A DNA stretch of 64,000 nucleotides from CAZZBK01 sp964652155 (GTDB lineage Bacteria; Planctomycetota; Planctomycetia; Pirellulales; PNKZ01), in the NCBI GenBank assembly GCA_964652155.1, contig CAZZBK010000007.1:21566-85565 (forward strand), given 5' to 3'. Shown here in pieces: positions 54,292-61,537 of the stretch. The position numbers were made by a program, and so were the translations under genes. The notes under the pieces were generated by a model that saw nothing but the letters and a program-made list of their open reading frames with translations, had not been told where the DNA came from and searched no databases. Position 1 is the stretch's first letter. Every line of letters starts with the position of its first letter.

Positions 54292-55662
54292 CTACGCGAC
54301 GTCTTCGATCTTGATGGGCTGGGCGTGGCCGTTGCGGTGCGGCTGGATGAGGGCTTCCAAGACGCTGGCCCCTTTCACGTATCGCTCGGGCAAGCGGCAA
54401 TGCACCAGCACCCGGTCCTCGCTGAACTGTCGCGAGAGCACCTCGCCATGCGCGGCCAGATACGCGAGCAGCTTGCCGTTGGTCACCGCCGCCTCGATAT
54501 CCAGATCGAGGAAATTCCGGCTCAGGGCGGCACTCACCGCCTGGGTGAAACGTTCGAGACCCAATCCGCTGCGGGCACTAATGGCCACGGCGTGCGGGTA
54601 CCGATCGAGCAGCGCGTCGACCTTGGCCCGGTCGCTCACTGCATCGACCTTGTTGAGCACGAGCAGCGTGTCTTTCTCACGAATGCCAAGCTCCTCGATC
54701 ACCTTGTACACCGACGAGATTTGCTCGCGGGCCATCGGGCTGCTCGCGTCGGCCACGTGCAGCAGCAAGTCGGCCTGCCGCGTCTCTTCAAGCGTCGCCT
54801 TAAAGCTCGCAATCAGATGGTGGGGCAAATCGCGGATGAACCCGACCGTATCGCTGAGCAGCACCGGCCCCCACAGCGGCAGTTGCCAGCGGCGGGTGCG
54901 CGTGTCGAGCGTGGCGAAGAGCGCGTCCTTGGCCAGCACGCTCGAGCCGGTCAGCCGGTTGAGCAGCGTGCTCTTGCCGGCGTTCGTGTAGCCGATGAGC
55001 GAAACAGTCATGTGCTCGCGGCGGCTGGCGACCTCGCGCTCCTTGCGGCGTTCGATCGCCTTGAGCTCGTCTTGCAAGTCGAAGATGCGACGCTCGACCA
55101 AGCGGCGGTCGACTTCGAGCTGCTTTTCGCCCGGGCCGCGCATGCCAATGCCCGCCTTGATCCGTTCCAAGTGCGTCCACATCCGCTTGAGTCGCGGCAG
55201 CGAGTACTGAAGCTGCGCGAGTTCGACGGCCAGTCGGGCCTCGTGAGTCTGCGCGCGGTGGGCAAAGATGTCGAGGATCAGCTCGGTCCGGTCGAGCACT
55301 TTGCGGCCGGTGGCCTTTTCCAGATTGCGGGTCTGGGCGGGCGAAAGATCGTTGTCGAACAAGATGACGTCGGCCGAGAAACGGTCGCACAGCTCGCGGA
55401 GTTCCTCGACCTTGCCTTTGCCGAGGTAGGTGGTCACGTCGGGCGATTCGCGCTTTTGCACGAGGCGAGCGGCGATGCGAGCCCCCGCCGTCTCAGCCAA
55501 ACCGGACAATTCATCCAGGGGGTCATCACCGTAAAAGCGATCGTTGAGCAGCACGCCGACAAGCACGGCAGCCTCGGAGATCACCCCGCCGACACGTTCC
55601 TGATCTTTCACGTTGAGTGGGAACTCCTCACGGATTGGGAAGCGAAACACACACGCATTCAC
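54292..55662 (-). CDS. hflX: Ribosome-associated GTPase HflX
   Basis: 456 residues. The HflX N-terminal domain has DVTTYLGKGKVEEL and LFDNDLSPAQTRNLE; the GTPase domain (about 205-370) has G1 GYTNAGKST, G3 DTVGFIRDLPH, G4 NKVD and G5 SARSGLG. HflX splits stalled or heat-shocked 70S ribosomes and 100S dimers. Start ATG 55662 gives a typical length, though an internal start near 55620 (NVKDQER) is possible. It is a lone gene on its strand. Confidence 0.95.
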   Translation of the reverse strand: MNACVFRFPIREEFPLNVKDQERVGGVISEAAVLVGVLLNDRFYGDDPLDELSGLAETAGARIAARLVQKRESPDVTTYLGKGKVEELRELCDRFSADVILFDNDLSPAQTRNLEKATGRKVLDRTELILDIFAHRAQTHEARLAVELAQLQYSLPRLKRMWTHLERIKAGIGMRGPGEKQLEVDRRLVERRIFDLQDELKAIERRKEREVASRREHMTVSLIGYTNAGKSTLLNRLTGSSVLAKDALFATLDTRTRRWQLPLWGPVLLSDTVGFIRDLPHHLIASFKATLEETRQADLLLHVADASSPMAREQISSVYKVIEELGIREKDTLLVLNKVDAVSDRAKVDALLDRYPHAVAISARSGLGLERFTQAVSAALSRNFLDLDIEAAVTNGKLLAYLAAHGEVLSRQFSEDRVLVHCRLPERYVKGASVLEALIQPHRNGHAQPIKIEDVA

Positions 55663-55740
55663 CCAGACAAGTATATCTTATGCTGGGTTCGCGGCCAGGT
55701 CGAGTTTTGCGGCACCTCCGAGCCCACCTCAACCTATGAT

Positions 55741-55821
55741 CCGAGCCGCTCGACGTGAGTCCCCGGATAAGCTGGCCCTATCATACGCAACGTTATCCAG
55801 GGGCTCACGCCCCCGGCTCGG
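55741..55821. repeat. Long palindromic element, copy D
   Basis: Left arm 55741-55770 (CCGAGCCGCTCGACGTGAGT then CCCCGGATAA) and right arm 55793-55821 (TTATCCAGGGGCTCACGCCC then CCGGCTCGG) with a 22-nt loop GCTGGCCCTATCATACGCAACG. The loop is nearly that of copy A. It lies between divergent hflX and the small membrane gene. Confidence 0.85.
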
Positions 55822-55852
55822 AGAGCGGTCGCAAAGCGAGGGCGAATCTCGG

Positions 55853-55882
55853 TTGCGAACCAGCGGCGTGCCCCGTTATAAC
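55853..55882 (+). promoter_or_regulatory. Candidate promoter of the lut operon, near-leaderless
   Basis: TTGCGA (55853-55858) and TATAAC (55877-55882) with an 18-nt spacer. The -10 box ends 9 nt before ATG 55892, leaving a leader of about 2 nt. No ribosome binding site is visible before that ATG, which agrees. Confidence 0.4.
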
Positions 55883-55891
55883 GAGCCTCCT

Positions 55892-56248
55892 ATGCCCCCC
55901 CCAGCACGCCCACCGCGACCGTCCGACCCTGCTCCGCTCCGCGGCGTCGAGCTGCTGACCATGCTCTGGATGCTCTCGGTCGTGACGACCCTGGCCTGCG
56001 AGATCATGCTGTTTTCGGCGCGCCTGTATTTGAACCAAGTCGAGGAGCCCAACGTCATGCTCGGCGCGTTTGTGTCGCTCGTGATGTTCTCGTCGCTCGT
56101 GCTCGGCACAACCTCGCTCATGTTGGCCGGCTTGACGTACTGGCTGCGCAAGGACAAACCTCCGCTGGGAGTGCTCGTGTTTGCGTTGCTCGTCGGCGGG
56201 CTCCCGTGGGGCATCGCGCTATGGAACGTTTGGCGAGGCGCGGCATGA
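55892..56248 (+). CDS. Small membrane protein coupled to lutB
   Basis: 118 residues, Pro/Arg-rich N-terminus then three hydrophobic helices (about 20-42, 52-72, 88-110). No family recognised. Its TGA overlaps the ATG of lutB (ATGA), an arrangement that makes a functional link to lactate oxidation likely, for example as a membrane tether or transport subunit (inference). The upstream frame extension covers the palindrome and is dismissed. Confidence 0.7.
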   Translation: MPPPARPPRPSDPAPLRGVELLTMLWMLSVVTTLACEIMLFSARLYLNQVEEPNVMLGAFVSLVMFSSLVLGTTSLMLAGLTYWLRKDKPPLGVLVFALLVGGLPWGIALWNVWRGAA

Positions 56249-57672
56249 CGGCGAGCACTTGGCACGAACACGAGCACCATGCGTTCTGGCAGGCCTCTCA
56301 CGAGGCGCTCCAGAATGCCAACTTGCAGCTTGCGCTCATGAACCTCGGCGACACGCTCGGGGCTCGCAACAAGTCGGCCTTCGCCAACCTCAGCGAGAGC
56401 GAGTTGCTGCGGCTCAAGGCCCGGGCGATCAAGGACGCAGCGCTCGCCGAGTTGGATCAACACTTGGAGACGCTCGAAGCGAGCGTCGAGCGGCGCGGCG
56501 GTAAAGTCCATTGGGCCGTCGACGGTGCCGAAGCCTGTCGGATCGTGACCGACATCCTCCGCCAAAGCGGCGCGCGCAAGGTGGTCAAATCGAAGTCGAT
56601 GACCACCGAGGAAATTCATCTCAACGCGGCGCTGGAGAAAGCCGACGTCGAGGTGCTCGAAACCGATTTCGGTGAATACATCATCCAACAGGCCGGGCAT
56701 CGCCCCTCGCATTTGGTCGCGCCGGCATTGCACCTGAACGTGGCCGACGCGCAGCAGATCCTCAGCCGCGACGCGGGAGAAGAGTTGCCCGGCACGGCCG
56801 AGGATCTGGCCGCCTACGCGCAGCGACGGTTACGCACGGCGTTCGTCGAGGCCGACGCGGGCATCACGGGGGGTAATTTTGTCGTGGCCGAGACGGGGAC
56901 CGTCGTGCTCGTCTCGAACGAAGGAAACGCTCGACTGACCGTAAGCATGCCGCGCATCCATATCGCGATCGTCGGCATAGAAAAAGTCATTCCACGGCTC
57001 GCCGATCTGCCGGTGTTTTTGAAGCTGCTGGCCCGCGCCGCGACGGGCCAAAAACTGTCGATCTACACGTCACTCGTCACCGGCGCGCGTCAGCCGGGCG
57101 AACTCGATGGACCCGACGAATTCCATCTTGTGCTGCTCGACAATGGCCGGTCGCGCATTTTGGGCTCGCCGCTGCGCGAGAGTTTGTTTTGCATTCGTTG
57201 CGGCGCGTGTTTGAATGCTTGCCCGATCTATCGCAACGTGGGGGGCCATGCCTACGGCGGCGTGTATTCCGGGCCGATCGGCGCGGTGCTCACCCCCTTG
57301 TACGACGGGCTGGCCGCCAATCAGCACTTGCCTCAGGCTTCGAGCCTGTGCGGGGCGTGTCAGGCCGCGTGCCCGGTCAAGATTGCGATTCCGGAAATGC
57401 TCGTGCAGCTGCGCGAGCAATTGCATCACGAGCGCGGCATGACGGGACGGCTCGAAGGGTTGGCATACCGTGTCTGGGCGCGCGTGCTGCGGTCGCCGCG
57501 TCTGTATCGGGCCGCCACGTGGCTCGTGAGCCGGACACTTGGGAGACTCGCGCCGAGCGGCTGGCTGCGGCGGCTCCCTGGAGCGCTGCATGGCTGGACG
57601 GCGTCGCGCGATTTTCCCGCCCCGGCCCGCGAGCGTTTTCGCGATTGGTGGCTCACGGAGAACCGCCCATGA
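56245..57672 (+). CDS. lutB: L-lactate utilisation iron-sulfur protein LutB
   Basis: 475 residues, the length of Bacillus LutB. An N-terminal LUD domain holds VVAETGTVVLVSNEGN (about 213-228). Two [4Fe-4S] motifs follow: CIRCGACLNACP (about 315-326) and CGACQAACP (about 371-379). LutB, LutA and LutC together oxidise L-lactate to pyruvate at the cytoplasmic face. It overlaps the preceding membrane gene and lutC (ATGA each side). A lutA-type CCG-domain gene is not in the window. Confidence 0.93.
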   Translation: MTASTWHEHEHHAFWQASHEALQNANLQLALMNLGDTLGARNKSAFANLSESELLRLKARAIKDAALAELDQHLETLEASVERRGGKVHWAVDGAEACRIVTDILRQSGARKVVKSKSMTTEEIHLNAALEKADVEVLETDFGEYIIQQAGHRPSHLVAPALHLNVADAQQILSRDAGEELPGTAEDLAAYAQRRLRTAFVEADAGITGGNFVVAETGTVVLVSNEGNARLTVSMPRIHIAIVGIEKVIPRLADLPVFLKLLARAATGQKLSIYTSLVTGARQPGELDGPDEFHLVLLDNGRSRILGSPLRESLFCIRCGACLNACPIYRNVGGHAYGGVYSGPIGAVLTPLYDGLAANQHLPQASSLCGACQAACPVKIAIPEMLVQLREQLHHERGMTGRLEGLAYRVWARVLRSPRLYRAATWLVSRTLGRLAPSGWLRRLPGALHGWTASRDFPAPARERFRDWWLTENRP

Positions 57673-58349
57673 GCCGCGACACGTTCCTGCGTCAAGTCCG
57701 GCAAGCCGTCGAACATGGCCGCGCCCATCGTGTGCAGGTGCCCGAGGGAATCCCCGAGCGGGTCGCGTATCAAGGCGCGGGCGCTGATCCGATCGCCAAA
57801 ATGGCGGGCGAGATCACGGCCGTCGGCGGAGTGGCACACGTGGTCGACGACCTCAGCGCGGCCCGACAGACGCTCGGCGGCTTATTGAGCGCGTATCAAG
57901 TCCGCTCGGCGTTGTGCTGGCAGCACGAGGTGCTCGACCAGCTGGGGCTCGACGAGTTGCTCGACGCGCGGCGGATCGCGCGACTCGATCATGCCGCGCT
58001 CGCCACGCTTCCAGCCAGCGAGCAGCGCGCACACATGGTGGCGGCAGATATCGGCATCACGAGCGCCACGCAGGCCGTGGCCGAAACCGGCACGCTGGTC
58101 ATGCAGTCGCAACCGGGTCGCGAACGGCTGGCGAGTCTGTTGCCGAGAGTGCATGTGGCGATCGTGAGGCGCGAGCAGATTTTGGGCGATTTGTTTGATC
58201 TGTTCGACGCCCTGGTCGCGGCCGGCGTGCAGAACTTGCCCAGCAACCTGACGCTGATTACCGGCCCCAGCAAGACCGGCGACCTGGAGCTGCGATTGGT
58301 CACCGGCGTGCATGGGCCGGGCCGCTGGCATGTGATCATCGTGCGATAA
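57669..58349 (+). CDS. lutC: Lactate utilisation protein LutC
   Basis: 226 residues, ATG 57669 in the stop codon of lutB. The LUD domain motif AETGTLVMQSQPG (about 139-151) and the C-terminal VTGVHGPGRWHVIIV pattern identify LutC/YkgG family. It is a partner subunit in LutABC L-lactate oxidation. A heptamer array follows its stop codon by about 75 nt. Confidence 0.92.
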   Translation: MSRDTFLRQVRQAVEHGRAHRVQVPEGIPERVAYQGAGADPIAKMAGEITAVGGVAHVVDDLSAARQTLGGLLSAYQVRSALCWQHEVLDQLGLDELLDARRIARLDHAALATLPASEQRAHMVAADIGITSATQAVAETGTLVMQSQPGRERLASLLPRVHVAIVRREQILGDLFDLFDALVAAGVQNLPSNLTLITGPSKTGDLELRLVTGVHGPGRWHVIIVR

Positions 58350-58422
58350 ATGACGGTGGCCACGTTAAAGACACGGCGACAGAGCCGCCGGCTTGGGAGA
58401 GAATTGCCCAAAACTCTCCTCA

Positions 58423-58492
58423 CTGCCCTCTGCCCTCTGCCCTCTGCCTACTGCCTACTGCCTACTGCCCTCTGCCTACTGCCTACTGCCTA
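58423..58492 (+). repeat. Ten 7-bp tandem repeats
   Basis: Ten consecutive heptamers: three CTGCCCT, three CTGCCTA, one CTGCCCT, three CTGCCTA. The array sits between the convergent genes lutC and the diadenylate cyclase, ending 3 nt from the latter's stop codon. Confidence 0.93.
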
Positions 58493-58495
58493 CTC

Positions 58496-59437
58496 TTATT
58501 CGTTGGGTGGCTCATATTCGTATTCCTTCCATTTCATCGGCCGTCGGAAAGGCTCGATACGCAACACGACCTCGCCATTCTGGAAGATCCGGACGGTGCC
58601 ACTCGATTCGCTCACCGCGACCGCGACGGCTTTGGTCGCCCGGGTGATCGCCGCGGCCGACCAGTGACGCGCGCCGAGCCCTTTGGAGAGCGAGACGTCG
58701 GTGGCCGGCGCGTCGATATACTGAGCGGCAGCCTCGACGGTGCCGTCGGGGGCAACGACAATCGCGCCGTCCATCTGCGCGATCTCCTTGATCCCTTCGC
58801 GGACCCGCGCGCTCTTCAAGTTACGCTCCTTGCGGCTGTAACCTTTGACCGGATCGAAACCGACCGAGCGGCAAAAGCGGCGCACCTTGAGCGCGTCGCC
58901 GACGACGAACATCGTGCCCACCGGCTTCCCTTCGCGCCCCTCGCGGCCAATCTCCAAAGCCAGGTTGACCACCGTTTGGAGCGTGTCGAGCGGCACGCGA
59001 GTCTCGAGTTGCCGCAGGTCGCGCACGGTGAGGCGGCCGAGGTGGTCGGCCAGGTCGACGACGCTAATCGAGTCGAGCGAGCCGGCCTCGAAGCCGCTGT
59101 AGATGGCCACGACCCGAGCCGCGGGGCTGAGCAACTCGTCGGCGATTGACTTGAGCAGGGCTTGCGAGAGCTTGTCGTAGACGGGGGCCTCGGCCGAGTC
59201 GAGCAGCACGCTTGAGAGTCCGGCCTCGACGGCGGCCACCGCGTCCTCGGAGCGTTCGACCGCCGTGACGACCTTGAGTTCACCGGCAAGCTCGGCAAGT
59301 TGGTTCCAGTCGAGTGTTTCGTCGGCCAAGAGCAGCACGGCATCGGCGCCGGTCCCCTTGGCCAAGGTCACCACCGCGTCGAAGATTGCGCCGAACTCTT
59401 CGTTGAATTTCACGGCAAAGGTCTCGCTGGAGTGCAT
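58496..59437 (-). CDS. Diadenylate cyclase (DAC domain) with pyruvate-kinase-C-like N-terminus
   Basis: 313 residues from ATG 59437. The N-terminal 120 residues (GADAVLLLADE, LKVVTAVER) look like the alpha/beta C-terminal domain of pyruvate kinase. The C-terminal DAC domain has the DGA motif (223-225) and GARHWSAAA (255-263), where the canonical second motif is R-H-R; here it is R-H-W. DAC enzymes join two ATP to make c-di-AMP. This architecture is like the archaeal CdaZ class, not DisA, which has extra HhH domains (from memory). Which nucleotide is made is untested. Confidence 0.82.
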   Translation of the reverse strand: MHSSETFAVKFNEEFGAIFDAVVTLAKGTGADAVLLLADETLDWNQLAELAGELKVVTAVERSEDAVAAVEAGLSSVLLDSAEAPVYDKLSQALLKSIADELLSPAARVVAIYSGFEAGSLDSISVVDLADHLGRLTVRDLRQLETRVPLDTLQTVVNLALEIGREGREGKPVGTMFVVGDALKVRRFCRSVGFDPVKGYSRKERNLKSARVREGIKEIAQMDGAIVVAPDGTVEAAAQYIDAPATDVSLSKGLGARHWSAAAITRATKAVAVAVSESSGTVRIFQNGEVVLRIEPFRRPMKWKEYEYEPPNE

Positions 59438-59558
59438 ACCCTCGCCCCGGGGCGGGCGAGGGTTGAGCTTGTGCAGAGAATGTACGGACTTTCGCCCGAC
59501 GGAGCAACCGCACTGCACCGTGGTTTCTGGCCGATTTAGGGCATTTCACCGTCTGGAT

Positions 59559-60809
59559 TTACTCAGGCGCGGCCATTCGAGCCATTTCGGCGCGCAACGC
59601 ATCCATCGGCGCAATCACATCGTCGACTTTATCCTCGAACAAATCGCCAATGAGCAGATCGGTGATGTGCCCCTTGAGATGCGGGTTGCGTTTGACAAAC
59701 CGGCCGAAGCTGAAACCGTCGTAGAACTCGCACACCAAGCGGCGCATGCGATCCATGCCCTTGATGAAATCGGGCCCCCACAGACCCAGGCACCCGGCCG
59801 AGGTGTCCCCTTGCTCCAAGGCATTGACCACGGCGTCGGCCGCGAGTTGGCCCGACTTGAGCGCCAGCAACACGCCCGACGAGTACAGCGGATCGAGGAA
59901 TCCGAAGGCATCGCCGACGAGCACCCAGCCGTTGCCGGCCACCTCGCGTGAGCGGTACGAATACTCTTTCGCGGCGCGGAACGGAGCCACGCGCCGCGCG
60001 TCCTTGATGCGCGGTTGCAAGCCCGGGCAACGGGCCACTTCCTCAAAGTACACCGCCTCGTGATCCTTCGTGGGGCGATCCTTGAACAGGTACTCGTACG
60101 AGGCGACCACGCCAACGCTCATGATGTCGTCATGCAAGGGTATGTACCAGAACCAGCCCTTTTTCCCCTCGATTTGCATGACGATCGTGGCCCCTTCGTC
60201 GCGTCCCTGGTCGCGATACGCGCCTTGCCAGTAGGTCCAGAGCGCGGCCTTCTTGAGCACGGGGTCCCATTCGCGCAGCCCCAACCGGCTCATGATCATC
60301 GAGGCTTGCCCACTGGCGTCGACGACCACCTTGGCATAGACGCGACGCTGCTGGCCCGCTTCGTCGACGAGCTCGACGCCGACGGCGCGATCTCCCTCGA
60401 AGAGCACTTCGAGCACGCGCACACCCTCATGCACACTGACGCCATGCTCGGCCGCGTTGCGGAGCATCATCAGATCGAATTCGCTGCGCAGCACTTGCCA
60501 CGTTTGCGAACTCTCGTGCGGCTTGTTGTCCATGAAGTAGAACGGCTCGGAGAGCTTCCCCTTGTCGGTCACGAACTGCACGCTGTACTTCTTGACGAAG
60601 TGACTCTGCCGCAGCTTGGGGAGCATGTTGAGCCGTTCGAGCACCCAAAAGGTCTCAGGAATGAGCGACTCGCCAATGTGAAAACGCGGAAAATGATCGC
60701 GCTCGAACAACTGCACCTGATAGCCTTTTTGGGCGATCAAGGTCGAGACGGTCGCGCCGCTCGGCCCGCCGCCAATCACAATCACGTCGGTTTGTTCGGG
60801 GATAGGCAT
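59559..60809 (-). CDS. Halogenase / geranylgeranyl-reductase-like FAD oxidoreductase
   Basis: 416 residues. The FAD site is V-I-G-G-G-P-S-G-A (about 11-19) with FPRFHIGESLIP; VGDAFGFLDPLYSSG closes the FAD fold. A GWFWYIPL segment (about 218-225) matches the W-x-W-x-I-P motif used to recognise flavin-dependent halogenases, but similar GWxW motifs occur in GGR-like reductases. Substrate is unknown. The MarR gene lies 55 nt upstream on the same strand, with a 14-bp direct repeat between. Confidence 0.78.
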   Translation of the reverse strand: MPIPEQTDVIVIGGGPSGATVSTLIAQKGYQVQLFERDHFPRFHIGESLIPETFWVLERLNMLPKLRQSHFVKKYSVQFVTDKGKLSEPFYFMDNKPHESSQTWQVLRSEFDLMMLRNAAEHGVSVHEGVRVLEVLFEGDRAVGVELVDEAGQQRRVYAKVVVDASGQASMIMSRLGLREWDPVLKKAALWTYWQGAYRDQGRDEGATIVMQIEGKKGWFWYIPLHDDIMSVGVVASYEYLFKDRPTKDHEAVYFEEVARCPGLQPRIKDARRVAPFRAAKEYSYRSREVAGNGWVLVGDAFGFLDPLYSSGVLLALKSGQLAADAVVNALEQGDTSAGCLGLWGPDFIKGMDRMRRLVCEFYDGFSFGRFVKRNPHLKGHITDLLIGDLFEDKVDDVIAPMDALRAEMARMAAPE

Positions 60810-60812
60810 GGG

Positions 60813-60840
60813 AGTTCTCGGTTTTCAGTTCTCGGTTTTC
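60813..60840 (-). repeat. Direct repeat of 14 bp (two 7-bp units)
   Basis: AGTTCTCGGTTTTC occurs twice in direct succession (60813-60826, 60827-60840), followed by GGTTGAAAC. Its core CGGTTTT is the complement of the AAAACCG units in the 209-bp duplication. It is located between the MarR and the FAD oxidoreductase genes. Confidence 0.8.
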
Positions 60841-60864
60841 GGTTGAAACGGAGGCAAGGGGAAT

Positions 60865-61362
60865 CTAGTGGTCGCGGGGCCACGGGGCGTCGGGGTCTTC
60901 GTGCGGTGCTCGGGCAAGTTGCAGCAGCGAGATGAGTTGCTCGCGCTGCGCGGCGGTCAGGTGCCCCAGTTGCTTGCGATGGGCGTCACGCACCGCGGTG
61001 CGTAACTGGTCGAGCAGTTCCATGCCAGCGGCGGTGATGGAGACCTCGACCACGCGACGGTTGTCGCTGCGTCGCTCGCGCTCGACCCAGCCGGCGTCGG
61101 AGAGCTTGTCGACCAGCCGGGTCATGTCGGGAGAGCGCGAGACGAGCCGTTCGCCCAAGGCCAGCGTGGGCATCGGTCGCGGATGCGCGGCCCGCAACAC
61201 CCGCAAGGCGTTGTACTGCTGCGCGGTGAGTCCGTGCTGCTCGAACAGTCGGTCTTCGATTTCCTTGAGGCGGTCATAGGTGCGCCACAGGTTAAGATAC
61301 GCTTCTTGCTCGGCGGAGTCGAAGCGGCGTGATCGTCGGCGCGGGGCCGCGGGGGTGCTCAT
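60865..61362 (-). CDS. MarR-family transcriptional regulator
   Basis: 165 residues with a winged helix-turn-helix: helices YLNLWRTYDRLKEIEDRLFEQ, YNALRVLRAAHPRPMPTLALGERLVSRSPDMTRLVDKLSDAGWVER and wing RRSDNRRVVEVSITAAG. The final helices give the dimer interface. MarR proteins usually repress adjacent genes and respond to small aromatic ligands. The FAD oxidoreductase gene lies directly downstream on its strand, so that gene is the probable target. Confidence 0.9.
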   Translation of the reverse strand: MSTPAAPRRRSRRFDSAEQEAYLNLWRTYDRLKEIEDRLFEQHGLTAQQYNALRVLRAAHPRPMPTLALGERLVSRSPDMTRLVDKLSDAGWVERERRSDNRRVVEVSITAAGMELLDQLRTAVRDAHRKQLGHLTAAQREQLISLLQLARAPHEDPDAPWPRDH

Positions 61363-61537
61363 GCGTGTTAAATTAACTCATCGGCAGAAACCCGTCAAGA
61401 CAATAGTTGTTTGAAGGTGTATTTGAGCTGGATCGCAATTACCCCCCCAATTCGTTAGCCGCGGCTAACGTGTTCCACAGTCGAATGGCGCCTGATGCGC
61501 GAGATTCCCAAGCATGCGCGTTGGGTAGGCCGCTGGG

